This document shows positions 46,119 through 55,146 of a stretch of DNA of 64,000 nt, in pieces. The DNA comes from Flagellimonas onchidii. GTDB lineage: Bacteria; Bacteroidota; Bacteroidia; Flavobacteriales; Flavobacteriaceae. The translations under genes and the position numbers were made by a program. Location: assembly GCF_004804315.1 (NCBI RefSeq), contig NZ_SRXX01000007.1, positions 124,001 through 188,000 on the forward strand. The letters run 5' to 3'. The notes beneath the pieces are model-generated. The model worked only from the letters and a program-made list of their open reading frames with translations. It did no database searches and was not told the DNA's origin. Positions within the stretch are counted from its first letter, which is position 1. The number at the start of each line of letters is the position of its first letter.

Positions 46119-46126
46119 TATATTTG
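46119..46126 (+). promoter_or_regulatory. Promoter of rplU-rpmA (TTG-N19-TATATTTG)
   Basis: Exact -7 box TATATTTG followed by CA, with a -33 TTG at 46097-46099 and the ideal 19-base spacing. It is the best full promoter match in the window. Confidence 0.75.
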
Positions 46127-46176
46127 CACCCGCTAATTTTGATAAAGCGGAAAACATTTAATTTAATTAACGCATT

Positions 46177-46725
46177 ATGTACGCAATAGTAGAGATGGCA
46201 GGGCAGCAATTTAAAGTTGCAAAAGACCAAAAAGTGTACGTTCATCGTTTGCAGACAGAAGAAGGTAAAAAAGTCACTTTTGACAAAGTACTTCTTTTGG
46301 ATGACGGAAGTAACGTAACTGTAGGCGCCCCAGTCATAGAAGGTGCGGCTGTTGAAGCCAAAGTTGTAAAACACCTTAAAGGTGATAAGGTAATTGTCTT
46401 TAAAAAGAAAAGACGTAAGGGTTACCGAGTAAAAAATGGTCACAGACAATATTTGACCGAAATTATTGTAGAAGGTATTGTAGCAAAGGGAGCTAAAAAA
46501 GCAGCTCCAGCTAAAGCCAAAGCCGAAAAACCTGCGGTAGAAGCTAAAAAAGAAGCGACTCCAGCAAAAAAGGCAGCTCCAAAGAAAGCAGCTCCAAAGA
46601 AAGCTGCGGCTGAAGACTTGAGCAGCAAAACGGTTGCTGAATTGAAGGAAATGGCAAAGGCCAAAGGAATTGAAGGAATTTCTTCAATGAAAAAGGCTGA
46701 CCTGATTGAAGCTTTAAAAAAATAA
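46177..46725 (+). CDS. rplU: 50S ribosomal protein L21 with C-terminal extension
   Basis: The bL21 domain fills residues 1-103 (MYAIVEMAGQQFKV, KKKRRKGYRVKNGHRQ, EIIVEGI). It is followed by a 79-residue extension absent from ordinary bL21: a Lys/Ala/Pro-rich low-complexity linker (about 104-145, repeats of KKAAP) and a 36-residue helix-extended-loop-helix segment (KTVAELKEMAKAKGIEGISS) like SAP/Rho-N folds, which bind nucleic acid. The core fold should sit normally in the 50S subunit with the tail exposed. It is transcribed with rpmA. Confidence 0.97.
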   Translation: MYAIVEMAGQQFKVAKDQKVYVHRLQTEEGKKVTFDKVLLLDDGSNVTVGAPVIEGAAVEAKVVKHLKGDKVIVFKKKRRKGYRVKNGHRQYLTEIIVEGIVAKGAKKAAPAKAKAEKPAVEAKKEATPAKKAAPKKAAPKKAAAEDLSSKTVAELKEMAKAKGIEGISSMKKADLIEALKK

Positions 46726-46746
46726 GAGAACTAAAATTTAAATATC

Positions 46747-47007
46747 ATGGCACATAAGAAAGGTGTAGGTAGTTCAAAAAACGGTAGAGAATCAGAATCG
46801 AAACGACTTGGCGTTAAGATTTTTGGTGGACAGGCTGCTATAGCTGGAAACATCATTGTTAGGCAGCGAGGCACTAAGCATAATCCTGGAGAAAACGTTT
46901 ATGCAGGAAAAGACCATACATTGCATGCCAAAGTTGATGGTATTGTAAAATTTGAAAAGAAAGCAGGCGGAAAATCGTTTGTTTCCATTGAGCCTTTTCA
47001 AGCTTAA
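46747..47007 (+). CDS. rpmA: 50S ribosomal protein L27
   Basis: An 86-residue bL27 starting [20 protein letters not shown], with the conserved [21 protein letters not shown] and GKDHTLHA. The N-terminus is already the mature form reaching the peptidyl-transferase centre; there is no Firmicutes-type cleavable extension. It is 21 bases after rplU and ends at a terminator. Confidence 0.98.
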   Translation: MAHKKGVGSSKNGRESESKRLGVKIFGGQAAIAGNIIVRQRGTKHNPGENVYAGKDHTLHAKVDGIVKFEKKAGGKSFVSIEPFQA

Positions 47008-47032
47008 AAAGAACACACTTCTTTAATATATG

Positions 47033-47060
47033 AACCCTCGCTGAAAAGTGGGGGTTTTTT
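47033..47060 (+). terminator. Rho-independent terminator of rplU-rpmA
   Basis: Seven-bp stem AACCCTC / GGGGGTT (one G-U pair) with a 10-base loop and a T-run. Confidence 0.75.
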
Positions 47061-47191
47061 GTTAGCTCAGTGTTAAGCTATTCTAAACAGCTCTAAAAAT
47101 GGCGCTAAATATCACTTAATCTTAAAAATGAGCTAACCCTTTTTGGTGGGCATAATAATTTCTTTGTGGTTTAATAACAACCACTTAAGAA

Positions 47192-50002
47192 ATGAAAAAA
47201 TATTTACAGTTTTTAATCTTATTTATTGTACCACTATCCTTTTTTGCTCAAACAGGGAACATTCAAGGAACTATATCTGATGAAAATGGAATCTATGTTC
47301 CAGGAGCAAATGTTATGATTTCGGCATTGTCCAAAGGGGCAATTACAAATTTCGATGGAAGATTTACATTGCTCAACATTCCGGAAGGAAATCATACGCT
47401 TAAAATATCATATTTGGGTTATGCCACAATTGAACAAAGTGTAGAGGTCATTGCCAATGAGACATCAGTGATTAATTTGACCATGAACCCGACCAACCTG
47501 GAACTACAAGAAGTTCAGGTTACGGCGTATGGATTAAGTGGACAAGCAAAAGCACTTAATACCCAAAAAACCAATCAGAATATTACCAATGTAGTTTCAA
47601 CTGATCAAATCGGAAAATTTCCCGATGCGAATATTGGGGATGCGGTAAAACGAATTCCGGGGATTACTATGCAAGTAGACCAAGGAGAAGCAAGAAACGT
47701 AATTGTACGCGGCCTTGCACCACAATTAAATTCTGTAACCTTAAATGGCAGTCGGATTCCATCAGCAGAAGGAGACAATAGAAATATTCAGATGGATTTG
47801 ATTCCTTCGGACATGATTCAGACCATAGAAGTGAACAAAGCCATTACCCCTGATATGGATGGAGATGCGCTTGGTGGCTCTGTAAATCTAATTACTCGTT
47901 CTTCACCGCAAAGCTTTCGCCTTTCGACCACCTTGGGGTCAGGTGTAAGTTTTATCAACGATGAGCCTATTTACAACTTTGGATTTTTATTGGGAGACCG
48001 CACCAAGGATGGCAAATTTGGTTGGATGCTGGCAGCATCATATAATAATGTAGACTTCGGTTCTGATAATGTGGAGGCCGAATGGGTAAACGAAGCTGAA
48101 AGCCCGTTGACGGAAGAAGATATTCAGGTAAATCCTTTTGTTGAGGAATCTGATATCCGAACCTACCTCGTGCAAAGAATTCGTAGAAGCTTTTCTGCCA
48201 ACGTTGATTACGCTTTTGATGCGAACAATACCGTTTTCATTAAAACCATGTACAACTGGAGAGATGACCGTGAGAATCGGTTCCGTCTAAGATTTAGAAG
48301 TATTGAGCCTGTATTTGCCGATGGTACAGAGAATATAATCGGTTATGAAGGTGAAATCCGAAGACAGACAAAAGGAGGTATTCCTGGGGGACGTATTAAG
48401 AACACTCGACTGGAGGATCAACGTATGCAAAACTATAGTGTTGGAGGAGATCATTTGTTTGGCAGCTTGAAAATGGATTGGATGGCGTCATATGCAAAAG
48501 CATCCGAAGAGCGTCCTAATGAGCGCTATGCCGAATACGAAATTGGAGATGCCATTGGAATCAATGCCAATTTGGGAAATCCGAGATATCCCTCGTTCAG
48601 TCCAACCAATGCCTCAGATGCGACATTGTCCAACTTTGAATTGAAGGAATTCACCGAGGAAAATCAATTTACAGAAGAAGAAGATTTCAATGCATTTTTG
48701 AACTTCGAGCTGCCCGCAGATATGTTTGGAGCTGGAGATGGAACCATAAAGTTTGGAGGTAGGTTTAAATCTAAAAACAAGGTAAGAAGCAATGATTTTA
48801 TTGAAGCAGAACCTATTACCGGATTCGAAACTTTAGCCGATATTCAGACCAGGGATTACACAAAAAGTGATTTCTTGGCAGGGAATCAATATGCGTCTGG
48901 AGAATTTGTTGATCCAGCATTTTTGGGAACACTTGACTTCTCAAATGCCGCAAGTTTTGACACAAGTTCTGTTGAGGATGAGTTTTTGGCAGGAAACTTT
49001 GATGTAGACGAAAAGGTCTATGCCGGTTACATTATGGCCAACCAAAAATTATCCGAAAAATTATCCATACTTGCTGGAGTAAGAGTTGAAAATACAAAAA
49101 TCAACAGTTTGGGTAACGAAGTAATCTTTGATAATGAAGGAGATTTTGCAAGTTTCAACCAAATCCGTGACGAAAGCTCTTATACCAATGTGTTGCCCGG
49201 AGTTCATTTTAAGTACGACCCATCGAACAATACCGTTTTGCGTTTCGCTTGGACCAATACTATAGCCAGACCCAACTATGTAGATTTGGTCCCTTTCAGA
49301 AATGTGATCAATGAGGATGAAGAGGTGGAAACTGGAAATGCCGAATTGGATCCTACTCGTTCCATGAATTTTGATCTAGTGGCAGAACACTATTTTGAAT
49401 CCGTTGGAATCATATCTGGAGGAGTATTTTACAAAGACATCAAAGATTTTATTTATACCTCCTTATCTGAAGATGCGACAACTGGATTTGATCTATTCCA
49501 GCCGCTAAATGGTGATAGCGCTTCAATTTTTGGTGCCGAGGTCGCTTTCCAAAGACAATTGGATTTCCTTCCAGGATTCGCGAAAAATCTCAGCATCTAT
49601 CTAAATTACACCCTGCTTACCTCTTCTACAGATGGTATTCGTAACGGAGATGAAACTAGGGAAAACATAGATTTACCAGGGACAGCACCAAATATGTTCA
49701 ATGGCTCTTTGGGCTATGCCGATAAAAAATTCAGTTTGAGGCTCTCGACCAATTTTTCAGATGCCTATATAGATGAATTGGGAGGGAATGATTTTGAGGA
49801 CAGATATTATGACAAGCAGTTTTTTGTGGATTTGAATGCCTCATTCACCATTAACAAAAATCTGCGCTTATATGCAGATTTGAATAATGTAACCAACCAG
49901 CCATTGCGTTACTATCAAGGCATTTCAAATCGCACCCAACAGGTTGAATTCTATGAAAAAAGATTGACCTTTGGATTAAAGTATGATTTATTTAAAAAAT
50001 AA
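47192..50002 (+). CDS. TonB-dependent receptor, probably for phytate or its products
   Basis: A 936-residue outer-membrane receptor: signal peptide (FIVPLSFFAQ), carboxypeptidase-regulatory-like domain (about 20-110, GTISDENGIYVPGANVMIS and ITNFDGRFTLLNIPEG), and plug (DQIGKFPDANIGDAVKRIPG, NVIVRGLAPQLNSVTLNGSR). The barrel ends in FGLKYDLFKK. The plug is of the type seen in large TonB receptors with IPG and RGL motifs rather than SusC/SusD pairs. A phytase gene follows by 63 bases, so phytate or inositol phosphates are the likely ligand. A partial terminator lies between the two. Confidence 0.9.
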   Translation: MKKYLQFLILFIVPLSFFAQTGNIQGTISDENGIYVPGANVMISALSKGAITNFDGRFTLLNIPEGNHTLKISYLGYATIEQSVEVIANETSVINLTMNPTNLELQEVQVTAYGLSGQAKALNTQKTNQNITNVVSTDQIGKFPDANIGDAVKRIPGITMQVDQGEARNVIVRGLAPQLNSVTLNGSRIPSAEGDNRNIQMDLIPSDMIQTIEVNKAITPDMDGDALGGSVNLITRSSPQSFRLSTTLGSGVSFINDEPIYNFGFLLGDRTKDGKFGWMLAASYNNVDFGSDNVEAEWVNEAESPLTEEDIQVNPFVEESDIRTYLVQRIRRSFSANVDYAFDANNTVFIKTMYNWRDDRENRFRLRFRSIEPVFADGTENIIGYEGEIRRQTKGGIPGGRIKNTRLEDQRMQNYSVGGDHLFGSLKMDWMASYAKASEERPNERYAEYEIGDAIGINANLGNPRYPSFSPTNASDATLSNFELKEFTEENQFTEEEDFNAFLNFELPADMFGAGDGTIKFGGRFKSKNKVRSNDFIEAEPITGFETLADIQTRDYTKSDFLAGNQYASGEFVDPAFLGTLDFSNAASFDTSSVEDEFLAGNFDVDEKVYAGYIMANQKLSEKLSILAGVRVENTKINSLGNEVIFDNEGDFASFNQIRDESSYTNVLPGVHFKYDPSNNTVLRFAWTNTIARPNYVDLVPFRNVINEDEEVETGNAELDPTRSMNFDLVAEHYFESVGIISGGVFYKDIKDFIYTSLSEDATTGFDLFQPLNGDSASIFGAEVAFQRQLDFLPGFAKNLSIYLNYTLLTSSTDGIRNGDETRENIDLPGTAPNMFNGSLGYADKKFSLRLSTNFSDAYIDELGGNDFEDRYYDKQFFVDLNASFTINKNLRLYADLNNVTNQPLRYYQGISNRTQQVEFYEKRLTFGLKYDLFKK

Positions 50003-50024
50003 GAACCATTAACCTACAGTCTTT

Positions 50025-50046
50025 AAAGCTGCCTTAGGGCAGCTTT
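50025..50046 (+). terminator. Hairpin between TonB receptor and phytase genes
   Basis: Nine-bp stem AAAGCTGCC / GGCAGCTTT with a 4-base loop and only a short T-run. It may lower rather than abolish read-through into the phytase gene. Confidence 0.6.
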
Positions 50047-50065
50047 TGTCGTAAAACAACATAGA

Positions 50066-51097
50066 ATGATAAATATCAGAACCATATTGCTTTTATCTGT
50101 TGTAGGATTCATTTCCTGTAACAACAAAAGTACCTTGACACCCATCCAACCCGATGTTATAACAGAAACCACAATAAATGATACCGATGACCCGGCCATT
50201 TGGGTCAATCCCGATGACGCCTCGCAAAGTATCGTTTTTGGTACGGATAAAGAAACCAATGGAGCCATTTACGCATTTGATCTAGAGGGAAAGATCATAG
50301 AGGAAAAAACCATTAAAAATGTACAGCGACCCAATAATGTTGATGTAGAATACGGCTTTCAATTGAACGATTCTACTTCTGTTGATATCCTTGCTTTCAC
50401 CGAAAGAGAAAAGCAACAGATACGAGTGTTTTCGGTTCCGAACATGGAACCCTTGGATGATGGAGGTTTCCCTGTTTTTGAAGATGAGACTAATTTGGAG
50501 CAAAGATTACCCATGGGAATAAGCCTGTATAAATCCCCAAAAGATTCATCTGTTTATGTTATTGTGGGGAGAAAAACCGGGCCAAGTGATGGTTACCTCT
50601 ATCAATACAAATTGGTTTCAGATAGTTTAGGAGTAAAAGCAGATATTGTTCGCAAGTTTGGAAAATTTAGTGGTCAAAAGGAAATAGAGGCCATTGCTGT
50701 GGATGACGAAAATGGGTGGATTTATTATTCTGATGAAGGGGTGTGCATAAGAAAGTATTATGCAGAACCTTCTAAGGGGAATGAAGAGATTTCCTGTTTT
50801 GGCGGAGAGCACTTTTTAGCGGATATAGAAGGCATTGCCATTGCCAATTTTCCTAACGGGGAAGGATTCATTATAGTTTCAGACCAGCAAAAAGGGCAGT
50901 TCAATATTTTCTCTCGGAAGGATAACTCATTCATAAAAGCGGTAAACCTGACCACCTTGGAAACAGATGGTTGTGATGTAGTGACTGTTCCATTGAATGA
51001 AACTTTTTCCAATGGACTTTTTGTTGCCATGAATGATGAAAAGAACTTCTTTTTCTATGACTTGGGAAAAGTTCTTAGTGGGCCTGCAGAAAACTAA
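50066..51097 (+). CDS. Beta-propeller phytase (lipoprotein)
   Basis: A 343-residue calcium-dependent phytase of the six-bladed beta-propeller family. Typical segments are NDTDDPAIWVNPDD near the N-terminus, GTDKETNGAIYAFDLEGK, RPNNVDVEYGF, EIEAIAVDDENGWIYYSDE, DIEGIAIANFPNGEGFIIVS and DGCDV near the C-terminus. It has a lipoprotein signal (VVGFISC, Cys18), so it is anchored rather than free. It dephosphorylates phytate stepwise and is paired with the TonB receptor upstream. It overlaps the convergent PLP enzyme by 4 bases. Confidence 0.95.
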   Translation: MINIRTILLLSVVGFISCNNKSTLTPIQPDVITETTINDTDDPAIWVNPDDASQSIVFGTDKETNGAIYAFDLEGKIIEEKTIKNVQRPNNVDVEYGFQLNDSTSVDILAFTEREKQQIRVFSVPNMEPLDDGGFPVFEDETNLEQRLPMGISLYKSPKDSSVYVIVGRKTGPSDGYLYQYKLVSDSLGVKADIVRKFGKFSGQKEIEAIAVDDENGWIYYSDEGVCIRKYYAEPSKGNEEISCFGGEHFLADIEGIAIANFPNGEGFIIVSDQQKGQFNIFSRKDNSFIKAVNLTTLETDGCDVVTVPLNETFSNGLFVAMNDEKNFFFYDLGKVLSGPAEN

Positions 51098-52206
51098 AAC
51101 CTAAGCTTTCGTTTTCGGGCAGTGATTTCCCAGGAATCTATTTTTCGCCCATTTTCGATAACGGATATTTGGTCATGTAAGTTAATGGTCGGACAAATAT
51201 GATAGGGGACACCGTAAAGGATGTCTCCTATCTTCATTTCTTCCCAATTGGATACTTTGAGCACGCCATGTTCCTCACTTTGTGAAAAGAGTTCATAGTT
51301 ATCAATATTTAAAAACTTAACCCTTTTGTCTATAGGGTTTTCAGAAGCCACGGATTTATGCCCTAAATCTAGAGTCACAATTCCTTCCGTAGGTTTTGAG
51401 ATAATTCGGGTAACCAACAAAGCAGCATACTTAAAGTTTTGTTCCGTCAACTTCTCACTATACCCCCAATCCCATAAAATACAAGTTCCAGGACTGGTAA
51501 TTCTCGATTCTTGTAAAAGATGTGAAGTAAAGGAAGGTGTCCCCCCACAAACCAGTTCAATATTGGGGTAAATTTTTTGCAAGGCCTCAAAATAGACAGT
51601 CACATCTTCAAATCCAGATTCAATCTTTTTATTTCGAACCAAAAAGTCGGCATCCCTTAAATGGCCATCATAAATATGGAGGCCCCTAAATTCAAGATTT
51701 TTACAATCCCTAATAACCGAAAGAAGTGAATCAAGTGCTGGTCCAATTTTTATTCCTGAACGGTTCATCCCATTGTTGATGTCAATATAAATATTGACTT
51801 TGGAATCTCTTTCAAGTGCTTTTTTATTGAAAATACGCGCCGTATCCACCGCATCGATAATAGTAGAGAAATGGGTAGATGGGAAATGTTCGATTAAATT
51901 GAGAAAACGATCAATTTTGGGTCCGACCAATTGATGTGCTATCAAAACAGAATGCGCTCCTGCTTCAGCAGCAATTTCCGCTTCTGCTATGGTCGAAGCC
52001 TTAAAATTGGCAATGCCAGAGACCAATAGTAGCTTTAAGACCTCGGGCATTTTGTTTGTTTTAATGTGTGGCATCAACCTATCAATGTTGCCATTGACCA
52101 AGGTCGCCATCTCATTAATATTGAACTTTAAATGTTCTTTGTAAAGCACCACGGAGGGTGAATCTACTGTGTTAATATTTTCAATTTCGAACCAACTGTC
52201 TTTCAT
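51094..52206 (-). CDS. Fold-type III PLP enzyme (D-threonine aldolase / D-serine dehydratase-like)
   Basis: A 370-residue enzyme with an N-terminal alanine-racemase-like TIM barrel (PLP Lys49 in PHIKTNK, and YIDINNGMNRSGI) and a C-terminal beta domain (GGTPSF, SPGTCILWDWGY and LDLGHKS). The metal site reads His336-x-Cys338 (in YHICPTINLHD). D-threonine aldolases use His-x-Asp, whereas DSD1-type D-serine dehydratases use His-x-Cys to bind zinc, so D-serine or D-threonine dehydration is favoured. It lies just before the DUF1569 gene in map order and may be co-transcribed with it. Confidence 0.88.
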   Translation of the reverse strand: MKDSWFEIENINTVDSPSVVLYKEHLKFNINEMATLVNGNIDRLMPHIKTNKMPEVLKLLLVSGIANFKASTIAEAEIAAEAGAHSVLIAHQLVGPKIDRFLNLIEHFPSTHFSTIIDAVDTARIFNKKALERDSKVNIYIDINNGMNRSGIKIGPALDSLLSVIRDCKNLEFRGLHIYDGHLRDADFLVRNKKIESGFEDVTVYFEALQKIYPNIELVCGGTPSFTSHLLQESRITSPGTCILWDWGYSEKLTEQNFKYAALLVTRIISKPTEGIVTLDLGHKSVASENPIDKRVKFLNIDNYELFSQSEEHGVLKVSNWEEMKIGDILYGVPYHICPTINLHDQISVIENGRKIDSWEITARKRKLRF

Positions 52207-52225
52207 ATTCCGCTCTGGTCTCAGA

Positions 52226-52759
52226 TTATTTTTTTACGATGTCCCGAACAATTTTTAGATGATGGCGGGTGTGTATTTTTAAGAACCTAATGCTCTTTTT
52301 TTTATCTAGCACACTAAAATAAGGATGTTCAAAGTGAACATTTGCCTCTAAACCTTGAAGAACTTTTAAATTTTCCTTGGCCATTTCGATTTGCCGATGC
52401 AGATCTTCGGTTAGAATCACATCTGGTGGGCGTACCACTTTCGGAGATTTGGCAACTCCTCTTGGAAAATCTCCCCATGCATAGATTAAAGTTCTCGTAA
52501 GGTTAAAGTTCGATTTGTATTCGTCAGGATTGGATGCTTCCAAAGATTTGCATATCACATTGATGGTCTTGAGCATATGGTCCAAATGCCAGGCCACATC
52601 GACCTTGGATACTTTGGGATTTAAAGCATCTCTTTGCAATATGTAATTTTCTGTTTCTGAAAACTCATCGTTTAAAAGAGATTTATAGCACGAAGGGTTT
52701 TTTGCCAATGGTTGATTTTTAAAATGATTTCTAAAGCTAGTAAAATTTAATGCTTTCAT
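52226..52759 (-). CDS. DUF1569 / DinB-like protein
   Basis: A 177-residue helical protein of the DUF1569 (DinB-like four-helix) type. Histidines that could bind a metal are in VAWHLDHMLKTIN (first helix pair) and in the C-terminal IHTRHHLKIVRDI. The function of this family is unknown; DinB-like relatives include thiol-dependent transferases. It is separated from the PLP gene by 19 bases and stands after the ahcY terminator, so the two genes probably form a unit. Confidence 0.78.
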   Translation of the reverse strand: MKALNFTSFRNHFKNQPLAKNPSCYKSLLNDEFSETENYILQRDALNPKVSKVDVAWHLDHMLKTINVICKSLEASNPDEYKSNFNLTRTLIYAWGDFPRGVAKSPKVVRPPDVILTEDLHRQIEMAKENLKVLQGLEANVHFEHPYFSVLDKKKSIRFLKIHTRHHLKIVRDIVKK

Positions 52760-52796
52760 AAAAAAAGAAAAACCCCCGCAAAATCTTGCGAGGGTA
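52760..52796 (-). terminator. Rho-independent terminator of ahcY
   Basis: Read on the minus strand: stem ACCCTCGCA / TGCGGGGGT around a 6-base loop, followed by a long T-rich run, 24 bases after the ahcY stop. It overlaps the region just before the DUF1569 gene. Confidence 0.75.
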
Positions 52797-52819
52797 GGGT
52801 GTGATTGTTTGGATAAAAT

Positions 52820-54136
52820 CTAATACCTATAATACTCAGGCTTGTAGGGGCCTTCTACTTTTACACCAATATAATCGGCCTGATCTTTTTTAAGCTCAGT
52901 AAGTTCTGCGCCCAAACGTGCCAAGTGAAGTTTTGCTACTTTTTCGTCTAAATGCTTTGGAAGCATATAAACTTCATTTTCATACTTGTCACTATGGTTC
53001 CAAAGCTCAATCTGGGCCAAAGTTTGGTTGGTAAACGAATTGCTCATCACAAAACTTGGATGCCCTGTAGCACAACCAAGGTTTACCAATCGACCTTCGG
53101 CAAGAACAATAACATCTTTCCCTTCAATGGTATATTTATCTACTTGGGGTTTGATTTCATCTTTGGTATTGCCATAAGCGCTGTTCAACCAAGCCATGTC
53201 AATTTCATTGTCAAAGTGTCCAATGTTACAAACAATAGCTTTGTCTTTTAACCCTCGGAAATGTTTTTCACGAATAATGTCTTTGTTGCCAGTAGTGGTG
53301 ATGACCACATCGGCCTTACCTACAACGGTTTCCAATTTTTTTACTTCATACCCATCCATGCAAGCTTGTAATGCACAAATAGGGTCGATTTCGGTAACCG
53401 TCACTATAGCTCCAGCTCCTCTAAAAGATGCTGCAGTTCCTTTACCTACGTCTCCATATCCAGCAACAACTACTTGTTTTCCTGCCAACATGGTATCAGT
53501 TGCTCTTCGGATGGCATCAACCGCACTTTCCCGACAGCCATATTTGTTATCAAATTTAGATTTGGTAACAGAATCGTTAACATTTATAGCGGGCATTGGT
53601 AGTGTTCCGTTTTTTACTCTGTCATATAAACGGTGTACTCCAGTGGTAGTTTCCTCAGAAAGCCCTTTGATTCCTGCTGCCAACTCTGGGTATTGATCTA
53701 GAACCATGTTAGTAAGATCACCTCCATCATCCAAAATCATATTCAGCGGTTGTCTATCCTCACCAAAGAACAAAGTTTGCTCAATACACCAGTCAAATTC
53801 TTCTTCGGTCATCCCTTTCCAAGCATAAACCGGAATTCCTGCAGCGGCTATAGCGGCGGCGGCATGGTCTTGGGTTGAGAATATATTACAAGAGCTCCAA
53901 GTAACATCGGCTCCTAACTCGACCAAGGTCTCAATTAAAACAGCGGTTTGGATGGTCATATGCAAACATCCTGCTATCCTTGCTCCTTTCAAGGGCTGTT
54001 CGTTCTTATATTCTTCACGCAATGCCATTAAACCGGGCATCTCAGCTTCGGCAAGTTCAATTTCTTTTCGCCCCCAATCGGCAAGTGTAATATCCTTTAC
54101 TTTATTAGGAACATATGGAATTGTCTTTGTGCTCAT
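52820..54136 (-). CDS. ahcY: Adenosylhomocysteinase
   Basis: A 438-residue S-adenosyl-L-homocysteine hydrolase that reversibly splits SAH to adenosine and homocysteine, sustaining methylation. Visible elements are [18 protein letters not shown] (His59), [17 protein letters not shown], the NAD-binding [10 protein letters not shown] (226-235), [10 protein letters not shown] and the C-terminal KPEYYRY that closes the dimer's cofactor site. Full length, canonical. Its promoter -7 box lies 35 bases upstream. Confidence 0.98.
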   Translation of the reverse strand: MSTKTIPYVPNKVKDITLADWGRKEIELAEAEMPGLMALREEYKNEQPLKGARIAGCLHMTIQTAVLIETLVELGADVTWSSCNIFSTQDHAAAAIAAAGIPVYAWKGMTEEEFDWCIEQTLFFGEDRQPLNMILDDGGDLTNMVLDQYPELAAGIKGLSEETTTGVHRLYDRVKNGTLPMPAINVNDSVTKSKFDNKYGCRESAVDAIRRATDTMLAGKQVVVAGYGDVGKGTAASFRGAGAIVTVTEIDPICALQACMDGYEVKKLETVVGKADVVITTTGNKDIIREKHFRGLKDKAIVCNIGHFDNEIDMAWLNSAYGNTKDEIKPQVDKYTIEGKDVIVLAEGRLVNLGCATGHPSFVMSNSFTNQTLAQIELWNHSDKYENEVYMLPKHLDEKVAKLHLARLGAELTELKKDQADYIGVKVEGPYKPEYYRY

Positions 54137-54170
54137 ACTTAACTTTTTGTAGCTTAGCTATTATCGGATG

Positions 54171-54178
54171 CAAAGATA
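54171..54178 (-). promoter_or_regulatory. Promoter -7 box (TATCTTTG) of ahcY
   Basis: Exact TAnnTTTG followed by CA on the minus strand, 34 bases before the ahcY ATG. Confidence 0.6.
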
Positions 54179-54200
54179 CGAAATCACTTAACTCTTAGTC

Positions 54201-54842
54201 GTGCCTATTTACAAAACCATAACAATTTCACCAACCACTTCGGTATATATTTGGAAGGTTACCGAGCAGGAAAATGAACTGTCCAAAGGCATAGAGCTAA
54301 CACCCCATTGCCAAGGTCGAATGGAAGGCATGAAATCGGAAATGCACCGCAGGGCATTTTTAAGTATCAGGCATTTAATGGACCAGGCGGGGTACAAGGA
54401 CCATGATTTGTATTATGACGATTTTGGCAAACCTCATCTTAAAGACGGCAAGTACATCTCCATAACCCATTCTCGTAATTTTACAGGAATTATCATAAGT
54501 GAATCCGATGAAGTGGGCATTGATATTGAGATGCAGCGTGATAAAATTCTAAGGATTGCCAACAAATTCACTCCCTTGCGAGAATACAGAACTTTGGCAA
54601 ATACAGAAGCGATTATACGAAAGTTAACCATTGTTTGGGGAGCAAAAGAATCTTTGTACAAGATTTATGCGCAGCAAGGCCTCAGTTTTTTAAAACATAT
54701 CGATGTCATGGATTTTGCCTTTGACGATAGAAGAACGGTGGCTCAAATTCTATATAAAGGCAAAAAATCACATTATGAGGTGGAATTTTTAGAATTCGAA
54801 GGGTTTACCTGCGTTTATGCGCTTCGAATGATGGGGGGTTGA
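54201..54842 (+). CDS. 4'-phosphopantetheinyl transferase superfamily protein
   Basis: A 213-residue Sfp-type transferase that moves the phosphopantetheine arm of CoA to carrier-protein serines. The Mg-binding motif is VGIDIE (Asp108, Glu110), and the second motif WGAKESLYK (Trp146 to Lys154, with Lys149 and Glu150) is intact. The start is GTG at 54201 (V-P-I-Y-K). The target carrier protein is unknown; a secondary or lipid-synthesis ACP is as likely as the fatty-acid ACP. It is divergent from ahcY and upstream of the thiamine operon. Confidence 0.88.
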   Translation: MPIYKTITISPTTSVYIWKVTEQENELSKGIELTPHCQGRMEGMKSEMHRRAFLSIRHLMDQAGYKDHDLYYDDFGKPHLKDGKYISITHSRNFTGIIISESDEVGIDIEMQRDKILRIANKFTPLREYRTLANTEAIIRKLTIVWGAKESLYKIYAQQGLSFLKHIDVMDFAFDDRRTVAQILYKGKKSHYEVEFLEFEGFTCVYALRMMGG

Positions 54843-54855
54843 AGCTTCTTTTTAG

Positions 54856-54863
54856 TAGCTTTG
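54856..54863 (+). promoter_or_regulatory. Promoter -7 box (TAGCTTTG) of the thiamine-uptake operon
   Basis: Exact TAnnTTTG, 22 bases before the ATG at 54886. No TPP riboswitch stands here, unlike at 58484. Confidence 0.55.
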
Positions 54864-54885
54864 CGCTCAAAATCTTACACAATTC

Positions 54886-55146
54886 ATGAATATATCCGTA
54901 GAGCTTACCCTGACCCCGCTTCAAGATAATTTTGAACCACCAATTATTGATTTCATTAAAAAATTAAGGGCATCTGGGCTTACCATTTTGGAAAATCCGT
55001 TGAGCACACAGGTATACGGAGCTTATGATGAGGTAATGGAGCTGTTGCACTCCGAAATAAAGGAAACTTTTTCAAACTTAGACCATGTGGTATTGACGAT
55101 GAAGATGGTTAAATCGGACCGAAGCGGGTATGAGCCACATTTTTGA
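54886..55146 (+). CDS. Thiamine-binding protein (MTH1187/YkoF family)
   Basis: An 86-residue ferredoxin-like protein of the MTH1187/YkoF type (NISVELTLTPLQDNFEPPII; LENPLSTQVYGAYDEVMELL; VVLTMKMVKSDR). Members bind thiamine or hydroxymethylpyrimidine, and YkoF is part of a thiamine-precursor uptake system. It is the first gene of a run overlapping pnuC by 17 bases. The location next to a TPP-riboswitch-controlled receptor supports thiamine as the ligand. Confidence 0.88.
   Translation: MNISVELTLTPLQDNFEPPIIDFIKKLRASGLTILENPLSTQVYGAYDEVMELLHSEIKETFSNLDHVVLTMKMVKSDRSGYEPHF

Noticed and set aside
53196-53696. A 166-codon plus-strand open frame opposite ahcY
   Set aside because: It lies wholly inside a canonical ahcY and has no recognisable domain or promoter.
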